Positions 1-6,099 of a DNA stretch of 6,476 nucleotides are shown one piece after another. The position numbers and the translations under genes are program-made. The notes under the pieces are model-generated. The model saw nothing but the letters and a program-made list of their open reading frames with translations, searched no databases and was not told where the DNA came from. This DNA comes from Candidatus Krumholzibacteriia bacterium (GTDB taxonomy: Bacteria; Krumholzibacteriota; Krumholzibacteriia; LZORAL124-64-63). Position 1 is the first letter of the stretch; each line of letters begins with the position of its first letter. Location: assembly GCA_027056825.1 (NCBI GenBank), contig JALUJS010000670.1:1-6476 (forward strand), written 5' to 3'.

Positions 1-554
1 GCCTCCATGGACGCGGTGCCCTTGTCCTGGTCGAACGTGGCCCGGCCCTGCTGGGCGACCAGGCGGTCCGGGGCGGGCAACACCTTGCGGAGGAAGGAAA
101 AGCCGCCCTCTGCGGCATCCTGTCCGGGAGTGATCGTTCCGGCGGGAGTGCCGTCCAGGTTCAGCAGGGTGATGCGGCCGGGAAATCCCTGCACCACGGC
201 CAGGGTGTGGTCGTCCAGGAAGAACAGGCTGTGGGGACGTCGCAACTCGCCGGGACCGGCGCCCTCGCGGCCCAGGGTCGTTACAAGCTCGCCGTCCGGG
301 GAGATGACCAGCACCTGGGCCAGCTGCATGTCCAGCAGATAGGTGTTGCCGTCGGGGCCCTGGACCGCGGCGGTCACAAGTCCCAGGAGAATCTCATCAT
401 CGTCCTCGCCGCCGACGCGCCACATCTCCACGGGGGTGACGGTGCGGCTGGAAGGGGGTCCTGCGGGCAGGGTGATTTGCGGAACGGTGGTCGCGGTGAG
501 CAGAGAGGGCAGGCATAACGTTGCCGACAACAGCAAGGCGGCCATGCGATTCAT
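1..554 (-). CDS. Exported six-bladed beta-propeller (NHL-like) protein, 3' end cut by window
   Basis: The first 184 codons are visible; the gene runs off the left edge of the window. The start is the ATG at 554, chosen because GGGAG lies 7 bases upstream; a second in-frame ATG three codons later is placed worse. Residues 1-21 form a Sec-type signal peptide (short positive start, hydrophobic core about 5-19). The cysteine at 14 has Leu before it, so a lipoprotein signal is unlikely. The mature part has the pattern of bacterial six-bladed beta-propellers: VGGEDDE near 47-53, then a blade with PDGNTYLLD (66-74), VLVISPDGE (80-88) and GREGAGPGELRRP (94-106), followed by a similar strand set with LNLDG. 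Such propellers are usually periplasmic or surface proteins that bind ligands or partners; no specific function is known. It follows the barrel gene on the same strand. Family call fairly sure, role unknown. Confidence 0.8.
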   Translation of the reverse strand, partial: MNRMAALLLSATLCLPSLLTATTVPQITLPAGPPSSRTVTPVEMWRVGGEDDDEILLGLVTAAVQGPDGNTYLLDMQLAQVLVISPDGELVTTLGREGAGPGELRRPHSLFFLDDHTLAVVQGFPGRITLLNLDGTPAGTITPGQDAAEGGFSFLRKVLPAPDRLVAQQGRATFDQDKGTASME

Positions 555-570
555 GAGGGGACTCCCGTTG

Positions 571-600
571 ATGAAGAAGGGCCGCCCATCCGGCGGCCCC
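571..600 (-). terminator. Hairpin terminator or attenuator between barrel and propeller genes
   Basis: A perfect 8-bp GC stem (GGGCCGCC at 579-586 with GGCGGCCC at 592-599) encloses a 5-base loop. On the minus strand it is followed by TTCTTCAT, a short interrupted T tract. It lies after the stop of the barrel gene (644) and ends about 17 bases before the propeller start (554). It would end barrel transcription or attenuate read-through into the propeller gene. The T tract is imperfect, so efficiency is uncertain. Confidence 0.65.
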
Positions 601-643
601 GTATTTACGTTTCATGGGGGGAATGGTTCCCGCCGCGAGCATG

Positions 644-1432
644 TCAGAAGCTGATTCCCGCGGTCACGCCGAAGAAGAAGGCGTCCTTGTCCGCGCCCGC
701 GCCGTCGACGGCGTCCTTGGCGTCGCCCAGCAGGGTGGTGTAGGTCACCGAGGGGGTGATGTCCACCACCGGCAGGGGATGCCAGGGAATCGAGGCGGTC
801 AGCGCCAGATCGGTGGGGCCGGAGCCGAGGCTGGTCAGGGCTTTTTCCTGGGGCAGATACCCGCTGAAGTATCCGTTGACGTAGTCCTCGCTGCCGTAGC
901 CCAGGGCCGCGGCGAGGTCGAGGTTCGTCATCGGGCTCAGGGGCAGGCTGTGGGAGGCGCCGAGCTGGACGTAGCCGCCGTCGATCTCGTCGATGTCGTA
1001 GTAGATGGACACCGAGGGGGAAAAGAGGATGTTGGCCGCTGCGGCGACGTAGAGTTCGGTGGTGGAGTCGATGTCGAGGTTGGGATAGGTGTAGTGGATC
1101 AGTCCCGCACCGAGCTGCAGGAAGGGGAAGGAAGCCCCGTACCGCAGGGTGTAGTCGATCTCGTTCATCTGGCCGGCCAGGCCATCGGGATCTTCCGCGG
1201 TGGTGTGGTAGTCGGTCAGGTCCATGTTGCCCCAGATGTCGAAGCCGAAGCCCATGATGTCGGCCGAGACCTCCGGCTGCAGCACCGGATCGTCGGTCAG
1301 CGCCTGGCCGCGCCAGACGTACTTGCTGAACAGGCCCAGGCCGGCCGAGGCGTCGACCGGGCCGAGGGCGGCGGCGGGATCGGCGAAGGTCAGGAGCATC
1401 AGGGCGGACAGGATGATCAGAAGGGCTTTCAT
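644..1432 (-). CDS. Outer-membrane beta-barrel protein, putative porin (TorF/Gcw_chp-like)
   Basis: The product is 262 aa. The reading frame is open up to 1579, but the ATG at 1432 is the start: AAGGAGT (1438-1444) lies 5 bases upstream and a clean signal peptide begins there. Residues 1-22 are that peptide (MKALL start, hydrophobic core, cleavage after A-A-A at 20-22). The mature protein is made of alternating hydrophobic/polar strands rich in Tyr, Gly and Asp. It begins with FSKYVWRGQ (35-43) followed by LQPEVSAD, the opening seen in TorF/Gcw_chp-type putative porins. The chain ends in ...GVTAGISF; a terminal Phe after a beta strand is the usual signal for BAM-mediated insertion. The whole chain looks like one small barrel. 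Substrate is unknown and a non-porin barrel is possible. It diverges from the Hpt gene and precedes the propeller gene on the same strand. Confidence 0.8.
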   Translation of the reverse strand: MKALLIILSALMLLTFADPAAALGPVDASAGLGLFSKYVWRGQALTDDPVLQPEVSADIMGFGFDIWGNMDLTDYHTTAEDPDGLAGQMNEIDYTLRYGASFPFLQLGAGLIHYTYPNLDIDSTTELYVAAAANILFSPSVSIYYDIDEIDGGYVQLGASHSLPLSPMTNLDLAAALGYGSEDYVNGYFSGYLPQEKALTSLGSGPTDLALTASIPWHPLPVVDITPSVTYTTLLGDAKDAVDGAGADKDAFFFGVTAGISF

Positions 1433-1605
1433 GGGGCACTCCTTGCTCGGGGTATGGCGGCGGGTTCCTTCCCGCTGGTTTTGCAGGAGACCATGGTGGC
1501 CGTCGGCGGGGTTTGCCGTCAAGGGAAATCGAATTGTCTCAAGTCCGGACGCGGCGCGGTCGAAAACAGGGGACGCCATTCGCCCCCTGGGCGCAACGGA
1601 AGGAA

Positions 1606-1989
1606 ATGCACGCCGTGAATACCGAACTCAACCTGCCCGGTCCCGACGTCCCGGCCGTGGACGCGGAACGCCTGCTGGCCGAATTCGGGGGCAACCAGGA
1701 AATCCTCGACGAACTGCGGAACCTCTTCCTGGAACATGCCCCGCCCATGTACGACTCCATCCTGGCGGCCATCGAGACCAGAAACGCCGATGTCCTGGCC
1801 AAGGACGCCCACAGTTTCAAGGGCGCCTGCGCCACCTACGGGGCTCCGCGCCTGTCCCAGGTCTGCAAGATCCTGGAACTGAGCGCCAAGGCGGGCGACC
1901 TGGACCGCTGCCAGGAGCTGATCGACGTGTTCAAGTTGGAATACGAAACCGTCTTCACGGAACTGGCAAAGGTGAAGACCGAGCACTGA
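1606..1989 (+). CDS. Stand-alone Hpt (histidine phosphotransfer) domain protein
   Basis: A 127-aa all-helical protein that is essentially one Hpt domain. The signature is H-S-F-K-G-A-C-A-T-Y-G-A at 69-80; His69 is the expected phosphorylated residue, with Lys72 and Gly73 behind it as in the family (HxxKG). Helices before it (FLEHAPPMYDSILAAIE) and after it (RLSQVCKILELSAKAG) match the four-helix bundle. There is no signal peptide or membrane segment, so it is cytoplasmic. Hpt proteins shuttle phosphate between the receiver of a hybrid kinase and a response regulator. Start choice: ATG at 1606 has GGAAGGA at 1598-1604 almost touching it; GTG at 1615 (three codons later) is about 10 bases from the same site and could be the real start. 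An upstream in-frame ATG at 1513 adds a basic stretch with no domain. A likely partner is the hybrid kinase at 3230-4921, which lacks its own Hpt. Confidence 0.88.
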   Translation: MHAVNTELNLPGPDVPAVDAERLLAEFGGNQEILDELRNLFLEHAPPMYDSILAAIETRNADVLAKDAHSFKGACATYGAPRLSQVCKILELSAKAGDLDRCQELIDVFKLEYETVFTELAKVKTEH

Positions 1990-2010
1990 CGATCCGGAAC
2001 CGGAGAAGGA

Positions 2011-2040
2011 AACCCCGGGCCGTATGGTCCGGGGTTTTCG
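2011..2040. terminator. Bidirectional intrinsic terminator between Hpt and trmJ-like genes
   Basis: AACCCCGGGCC (2011-2021) pairs with GGTCCGGGGTT (2026-2036) through 11 positions, one of them a G-U pair, around a GTAT loop. On the plus strand TTTT (2035-2038) follows, ending the Hpt transcript 22 bases after its stop. On the minus strand the hairpin is followed by TTTCCTTC, so it can also end the converging trmJ-like transcript, whose stop is at 2049. Confidence 0.85.
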
Positions 2041-2048
2041 CGTTCTGT

Positions 2049-2960
2049 TCAGAGGTTCGGATCCTCGTCCGGCACATCGGTTCCGTTATCCAGCCCGGTG
2101 AAGCGCGGAGCCCCCACGGCCTTGAGGATGCGGCGGCTGAGGATGTGGTAGATGTGGGTTTCCCAGTTCACGATACCCGCACGCATATGCAGCTGGCGCA
2201 GGTAGGTCAGGAACTTGTACCGCTCGCGGTCGGTGTAGCCGATCGCGCCCATGGCGTGGGCGAGATGGGCGTACATGGTGTCCAGCTCGTGCTGGGTGGG
2301 CAGGCGGGTGGAGCGGTGGGGATGGCGCACCTTCATCTCGGGCCGGCGGCTGCTGACCGGTGCCGGGCCGCCCATGACGCCCTGCGCCCGCCTGGCGGGA
2401 ACCGAGGGATCGTCCTGGCCGCCGGCGCGGCGCCAGGCCTGGCGGATCTCCCACGAGTAGAGCATGACCGCCTGGGCCAGGTTCAGCGAGGGCTGCGCGG
2501 GCGAGGTGTCCACCATGGACAGGTAGCGGCAGATGTCGGCCTCGTCGTTGGTCATCCCCGTGCGCTCGGTGCCGAACATCAGGGCCACCTTGCCGGTGCG
2601 GCTGTGGTCGACGATGACCTCGGCCAGGTCGTCCGGGGGCAGCAGGGCGTCCTTGCGCAGTTGCCGGGGACGGGCGGTGGTGCCGCAGACGGTGGTGCAG
2701 TCGCCGATGGCGTCCATCAGGTCGTCCACGATCACGGCGTTGTCCAGGATGTCTTCGGAGCCGTGGGCCAGGGAGTAGGCGCTGCGGCCCTTGGGATTCA
2801 GGGGCGAGATGAGCCGCAGGTGCTTGAGTCCCATGGTTTTCATGGCCCGGCAGGCCGCCCCGATGTTCATGGGCTCGGTGGTGCGGCTCAGGACCACGAC
2901 GACATTGTCGAGGTCGGGGGGACCCTGGCCTTCGGCGAGGGTCTGGGGATCAGGGGTCAT
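2049..2960 (-). CDS. trmJ: TrmJ-like tRNA (cytidine/uridine-32) 2'-O-methyltransferase, SPOUT family
   Basis: A 303-aa cytoplasmic enzyme expected to methylate the 2'-OH of tRNA position 32 using S-adenosylmethionine. The SpoU motifs are present in order: motif 1 N-I-G-A-A-C-R (32-38, Asn32 and Arg38), motif 2 VALMFGTERTGMTNDE (125-140), and motif 3 SLNLAQAVMLYSWE (158-171), which together form the knotted SAM site. The C-terminal region (about 222-280) has LRQLHMRA and a following helix like the C-terminal helical domain of E. coli TrmJ, which favours TrmJ over other SpoU enzymes. At 303 aa it is longer than E. coli TrmJ (about 246); the extra length is a charged, proline-containing linker (about 180-220) and an acidic tail. 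The start at 2960 has GAGG 8 bases upstream; the frame is open to 3137 but that extension has no domain. Position-32 specificity is inferred. It converges on the Hpt gene and diverges from the kinase. Confidence 0.88.
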   Translation of the reverse strand: MTPDPQTLAEGQGPPDLDNVVVVLSRTTEPMNIGAACRAMKTMGLKHLRLISPLNPKGRSAYSLAHGSEDILDNAVIVDDLMDAIGDCTTVCGTTARPRQLRKDALLPPDDLAEVIVDHSRTGKVALMFGTERTGMTNDEADICRYLSMVDTSPAQPSLNLAQAVMLYSWEIRQAWRRAGGQDDPSVPARRAQGVMGGPAPVSSRRPEMKVRHPHRSTRLPTQHELDTMYAHLAHAMGAIGYTDRERYKFLTYLRQLHMRAGIVNWETHIYHILSRRILKAVGAPRFTGLDNGTDVPDEDPNL

Positions 2961-3229
2961 GGCGGGAACCTCGCGGCGAAATGACGCCTTATTTGATGTT
3001 TTATTGGCTGCCGTGGATCCGGATCTCCGGACGCGGCCAGCCAGGCTCCGATGGGCCAAGGTAAGACGGTTCCAGGGGATTGTAAACCGGACAGGGGGCC
3101 GGTTCGGGGTCCGTGGGGATTCCCGGGGGAAGGGCATATCCTGTGAAAAATCCCTTCAGTCCACCGGGTAACCGGACGATAAGGGGATGGAATGCTCGGT
3201 ACTCGCCCAACCCCGAGGTATGGCATCTG
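2961..3229. promoter_or_regulatory. Divergent intergenic region between trmJ-like and rpfC-like genes
   Basis: This 269-base gap must carry the promoters of both divergent genes. An AT-rich patch at about 2984-3008 (reading AATAAAACATCAAATAAGG on the minus strand) is the best place for a trmJ promoter, although no good -35/-10 pair is evident. On the plus side an inverted repeat AACCGG (3085-3090) / CCGGTT (3099-3104) with an 8-base spacer could be an operator upstream of the kinase. GAGG at 3215-3218 is the likely ribosome site for the kinase, 11 bases from its ATG, which is longer than usual. Confidence 0.35.
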
Positions 3230-4921
3230 ATGACGGATTTCGAGATCATCAACGAGGAAAAGGCCCAGAGCAGGGCCCGCGTGGTCATCTGCTGGATCTC
3301 CCTGGCCGGGTTCATGCTCATGGCCTGGACCAAGGGAATGCACGGCTCGGACCTGATGAACAAGGGCCTGGCCACCATCCTGGCCTACCTGGCGTTCTCG
3401 ACGGTGTGGTACGAGCTGGTCAAGCGCTACCCCAACAAGTTCCCCGGGCGCCGGAATATCTCCCTGGCCGCGGACCTGGGCATCATGACCGCCTGGTTCC
3501 ACCTGGGCGGCGGCGAGGTCGCCACCTACTACCCCATCTTCCTGTGGGTGATCATCGGCAACGGCATCCGCTTCGGCGAGGCGTTCCTGCAGCGCGGGAT
3601 CATCATGGGCGCGCTGGGCTTCGGCTCGGTGCTGTACTTCAACCCCTACTGGCGATCCCACCTCGACGTGGGGTTGGGCCTGCTGCTGGGCGTCCTCGTG
3701 CTTCCCATCTTCTACCAGGGAGCCCTGCGCCGCCTGCGCAAGATGAACGACCTGAAGGTGGAGCTGGCCAAGTCGCGCCTGGCCGAAAAGGCCAAGGACC
3801 GCTTCCTGGCCTCCATGAGCCACGAGATCCGCACCCCCATGAACGGCGTGCTGGGCATGGCCGATTCGCTCAGCCGCACGAACCTCGACGCCGACCAGCG
3901 GGAGCAGCTGCAGGTGATCACCAGTTCGGTGGAGTCCCTGCTGCGGACCATCGGCGACGTCCTGGACTACGCGGGCATGACCGCCGAGAAGCTCACGCTG
4001 CAGACCCAGGAGTTCGACCTGCACCAGACCCTGCAGGACGTCGTGAGGCTGATGAAGACTTCCGCCGACGAGCGCGGCATCGCCCTGGAGTTCGACTACG
4101 ACAGGGACACTCCGCGCAACTTCGTCGGCGATCCGGCCCGCATCCGCCAGGTGGTCTTCCACCTGCTGAGCAACGGCATCAAGTTCACCGAGCAGGGGTC
4201 GGTGCGCCTTACCTGCCGCCTGGAGAAGGACGAGGTCGCCATCGCGGTGATCGATACCGGCATCGGCATTCCCACCGGCAGGATGGACGAGCTGTTCCGC
4301 GGCTTCGAGCAGGGGGACAACAGCACGACCCGCCGCTACGAGGGCATGGGGCTGGGGTTGGGCCTGATCCGGCAACTCACCAGCCTGATGAAGGGCAGGC
4401 TGGAGGTGGAGTCGCAGGAATGCGTCGGTTCCACCTTCACCGTGTGGCTGCCGCTGACGCCGGTAGCCGAGCCCGCCGCGACGCCGGTCGAAAAGGGCGA
4501 ACACGAGGAGAAGCGCTGGAACCTGAGGGCCCTGGTCGTGGAGGACAACAAGTTCAACCAGGTGGTCATGTCGCGCCTGCTGGGGATGCTGGGCATGGAG
4601 ACGGTCATGGCTGACAACGGCATGGAGGCCCTGGAGAAGGTCCGCCGCGAGAGTTTCGACGTGGTCTACATGGATATCCGGATGCCGGTGATGAACGGTT
4701 TCGAGGCCGCCATGAAGATCCGCGCGGCCGAGGACGAGGCCGCCCGCGTGCCCATCATCGCGGTGACGGCCGACGCCACCGAACAGGTCCGGGAGCGCTG
4801 CCGCGAGGTCGGCATGAACGCCTTCCTGGCCAAGCCCCTGACCCTCAAGAGCCTCACGGCGGTCACCGAATCGGTGCTGGAGACGGCCGGTTGCACCGAA
4901 CCGGAACCCGTCATGGCGTGA
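3230..4921 (+). CDS. rpfC: RpfC-like membrane hybrid sensor histidine kinase (putative DSF receptor) without Hpt domain
   Basis: A 563-aa inner-membrane hybrid kinase. Residues about 18-163 hold five or six hydrophobic segments (near 18-33, 46-63, 77-92, 101-113, 123-138, 147-163). The stretch FLWVIIGNGIRFG (104-116), FNPYWRS (137-143) and LGLLLGVLVLPIFY (149-162) matches, from memory, the membrane input domain of Xanthomonas RpfC, the receptor for DSF fatty-acid signals. A helix leads to the kinase core: SHEIRTPMNG with phospho-acceptor His198, N box around Asn315, DTGIG (342-346), F box FRGFEQGD, and GMGLGLGL (372-379). The receiver domain (about 433-550) has acidic pair E438/D439, phospho-acceptor Asp482 in YMDIRMP, Thr513 and Lys535. 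The protein ends 13 residues after the receiver, so the C-terminal Hpt of classical RpfC (726 aa) is absent. It is convergent with the rpfF-like gene. The start at 3230 follows a weakly spaced GAGG; upstream in-frame sequence (from 3113) looks non-coding. Confidence 0.85.
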   Translation: MTDFEIINEEKAQSRARVVICWISLAGFMLMAWTKGMHGSDLMNKGLATILAYLAFSTVWYELVKRYPNKFPGRRNISLAADLGIMTAWFHLGGGEVATYYPIFLWVIIGNGIRFGEAFLQRGIIMGALGFGSVLYFNPYWRSHLDVGLGLLLGVLVLPIFYQGALRRLRKMNDLKVELAKSRLAEKAKDRFLASMSHEIRTPMNGVLGMADSLSRTNLDADQREQLQVITSSVESLLRTIGDVLDYAGMTAEKLTLQTQEFDLHQTLQDVVRLMKTSADERGIALEFDYDRDTPRNFVGDPARIRQVVFHLLSNGIKFTEQGSVRLTCRLEKDEVAIAVIDTGIGIPTGRMDELFRGFEQGDNSTTRRYEGMGLGLGLIRQLTSLMKGRLEVESQECVGSTFTVWLPLTPVAEPAATPVEKGEHEEKRWNLRALVVEDNKFNQVVMSRLLGMLGMETVMADNGMEALEKVRRESFDVVYMDIRMPVMNGFEAAMKIRAAEDEAARVPIIAVTADATEQVRERCREVGMNAFLAKPLTLKSLTAVTESVLETAGCTEPEPVMA

Positions 4922-4940
4922 TCCGGGTTGACCCGGATCA
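4919..4940. terminator. Palindrome holding the stop codons of both convergent genes
   Basis: TGATCCGGGT (4919-4928) and ACCCGGATCA (4931-4940) are perfect 10-base inverted arms around a central TG. The first three bases are the TGA stop of the kinase; the last three, read on the minus strand, are the TGA stop of the rpfF-like gene. The RNA from either strand would fold into the same hairpin. Neither side has a T tract, so as an intrinsic terminator it is atypical; it may stabilise 3' ends or mark the limit of two overlapping transcripts. Confidence 0.6.
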
Positions 4941-5843
4941 ACCCAGCCCTTCGAGGGCCTGCTTCGCCTTCGCCGGGGCCGCCGCGGCCCGGCGATTCTG
5001 TTTGGCCATCAACCGCTGGATCATCTTCAGGTCCCGCGGACCGAGCTGCAGGGCCGTATCCACCCACACCGTCGTGATCTCGATGAGTTCCTCGTAGGTG
5101 ATGGGGTTCACGCACTGCCGGATGCGGTTCAGCGCGTGATGGGCGTTGGCGCGGCGGTGGGCGCTGGCGATGTAGGCCTGGACGGCGCGGTGGCCCTGGC
5201 CGTTGTCCGCCACGATGTCCACCAGCCCCAGCTTCAGCATCTGGTCGGCCGTCAGCACCTCGCCGGTGGTGATCAGCCGCTTGGTCACGTCGGGGGTGGT
5301 GCGGCGGATCAGGAAACTGTAGGCGCCCATGCCGGGAATGAGGTTGAACATGATCTCCGGCAGGCCGAAACGGGCGCGCCGTTCGGCCACGACCAGGTTG
5401 CTGGAGATGGCGGCCTCGAAGCCGCCGCCCAGGGCCTCCCCCTGCACCAGCGAGATGGTGGTGATGGGCAGGTCGAAGTGGACGGCGTTGGGGTACAGCA
5501 CGTCGATGCAGGCGGTGGCGTAATCCAGCAGGCCCTGCCGGTCGCGGTCGGTGATCAACCGGAAAAAGAGCCCGAGGTCGCCGCCGTAGTTGAAGATGCC
5601 CGGCGTGGCGCTGGACAGGATGGTGTAGCGCACCGGGGGTTCGAGCCCCCGGTCGAGGGCCTTGCGGCAGACGGAGACCAGCTCGGCCTGGAAGCGCTTC
5701 AGTTCGGCCAGGATATCCAGGTTGAAACAGGGGCGCGGTTGGGGGTCGATGGTGTACCACAGGGAGCGGTATAGCCGGTCGTAACGGACCCGGACCTGCC
5801 GGTAGTCATTGGCGATGGGGACGAAGCGGTCGTCCTTGACCAT
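4938..5843 (-). CDS. rpfF: RpfF-like DSF (cis-2-unsaturated fatty acid) synthase, crotonase fold
   Basis: A 301-aa cytoplasmic protein of the enoyl-CoA hydratase/isomerase (crotonase) superfamily that resembles RpfF, which makes diffusible signal factor from 3-hydroxyacyl-ACP by dehydration and thioester cleavage. Diagnostic stretches are IFNYGGDLGLF (83-93), SLVQGEALGGGFEAA (131-145), RFGLPEIMFNLIPGMGAYSF (158-177), KLGLVD (204-209) and VWVDTALQLG (259-268). Glu143 and Glu163 sit where RpfF has its catalytic pair (Glu141 and Glu161 in Xanthomonas), with the same 20-residue spacing; RPCF at 37-40 also recalls the RpfF N-terminal region. Length is close to the roughly 289 aa of Xanthomonas RpfF, plus an Ala/Lys-rich tail. 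The start at 5843 has GAGGG 5 bases upstream; the frame is open to an ATG at 5969 that lacks a ribosome site. The gene converges on the rpfC-like kinase, as in Xanthomonas. A generic enoyl-CoA hydratase is the alternative but fits less well. Confidence 0.88.
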   Translation of the reverse strand: MVKDDRFVPIANDYRQVRVRYDRLYRSLWYTIDPQPRPCFNLDILAELKRFQAELVSVCRKALDRGLEPPVRYTILSSATPGIFNYGGDLGLFFRLITDRDRQGLLDYATACIDVLYPNAVHFDLPITTISLVQGEALGGGFEAAISSNLVVAERRARFGLPEIMFNLIPGMGAYSFLIRRTTPDVTKRLITTGEVLTADQMLKLGLVDIVADNGQGHRAVQAYIASAHRRANAHHALNRIRQCVNPITYEELIEITTVWVDTALQLGPRDLKMIQRLMAKQNRRAAAAPAKAKQALEGLG

Positions 5844-5872
5844 GGGAACCCTCTGAACCGGGCCGTCTGTCG

Positions 5873-5891
5873 CCGCAGGGGAGCCCTGCGG
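5873..5891 (-). promoter_or_regulatory. Hairpin in the presumed 5' leader of the rpfF-like gene
   Basis: CCGCAGGG (5873-5880) and CCCTGCGG (5884-5891) form a perfect 8-bp stem with a 3-base loop. It lies 18 bases upstream of the AGAGGG ribosome site of the rpfF-like gene. There is no T tract after it on the minus strand, so it is not a standard terminator. It could affect message stability or translation; chance formation in GC-rich DNA is possible. Confidence 0.4.
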
Positions 5892-5973
5892 GCCGGTGAG
5901 GCTGGATCGGCCGGATGATGTTGCAAAGCAAAGGGGGGCGAGGCACGCCAACCCGGAATCACCGAACATTTCT

Positions 5974-5982
5974 ATGATATCA
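5974..5982 (-). promoter_or_regulatory. Candidate extended -10 promoter for the rpfF-like gene
   Basis: The minus strand reads TGATATCAT, i.e. TG-N-TATCAT, an extended -10 element with five of six TATAAT positions, in an AT-rich island within GC-rich DNA. The hexamer 17 bases upstream (TGGATT) is a poor -35. Transcription would start near 5967, giving a leader of roughly 125 bases that contains the 5873-5891 hairpin. Confidence 0.35.
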
Positions 5983-6017
5983 CGTATCCGCCGGTGAATC
6001 CATCAAAAACCGTTGCA

Positions 6018-6045
6018 CCCCAATCATCAACCATGATCATTGGTG
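6018..6045. promoter_or_regulatory. Imperfect dyad upstream of the rpfF-like gene, possible operator
   Basis: CCAAT (6020-6024) and ATTGG (6039-6043) are inverted arms. Inside them, after a C-C mismatch, ATCA (6026-6029) pairs with TGAT (6034-6037) around ACCA. The dyad is AT-rich against its surroundings and lies about 36 bases upstream of the candidate -10 element, a usual place for a regulator site. No known operator consensus was recognised. Confidence 0.3.
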
Positions 6046-6099
6046 ACAAGCGGACCGGGAACATGGCCTCGGCCCGGACGGTACAGGCACGGCGTCAGG

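Noticed and set aside
1433..1605. Promoter pair in the divergent gap between the barrel and Hpt genes
   Set aside because: TTGACG- and TTGCCG-like hexamers occur, but none has a credible -10 at proper spacing, and no sigma-54 GG/GC spacing fits.
614..1618. Plus-strand open frame (334 codons) opposite the barrel gene
   Set aside because: Val/Gly/Gln-rich antisense shadow; the minus strand has signal peptide, ribosome site and beta-barrel pattern.
1224..2984. Long plus-strand open frame (586 codons) covering the Hpt gene and running opposite the trmJ-like gene
   Set aside because: Its translation is low-complexity (Gly, Val, Ala, His, Gln, Arg rich) with no domain, and it overlaps genes with clear motifs. 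It is a GC-driven shadow frame.
3113..3229. 39-codon N-terminal extension of the kinase
   Set aside because: Basic, proline-rich sequence with no membrane or domain character, and the RpfC-like similarity begins after the ATG at 3230.
2957..4504. Long minus-strand open frame (515 codons) antisense to the kinase
   Set aside because: The kinase on the plus strand has all catalytic motifs; the antisense frame reads as His/Gln/Ala/Val-rich shadow sequence with no ribosome site.
4666..5760. Minus-strand open frame (364 codons) overlapping the rpfF-like and kinase genes in another frame
   Set aside because: Pro/Arg/His-rich out-of-frame translation of the rpfF-like gene.
5844..5969. 42-codon N-terminal extension of the rpfF-like gene from the ATG at 5969
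   Set aside because: No ribosome site before 5969, no similarity to the RpfF N-terminus, and a good GAGGG site decides for 5843.
6018..6045. Clp/CRP-type binding site upstream of the rpfF-like gene
   Set aside because: The dyad lacks the TGTGA and TCACA half-sites, so it was recorded only as an operator-like dyad of unknown factor.
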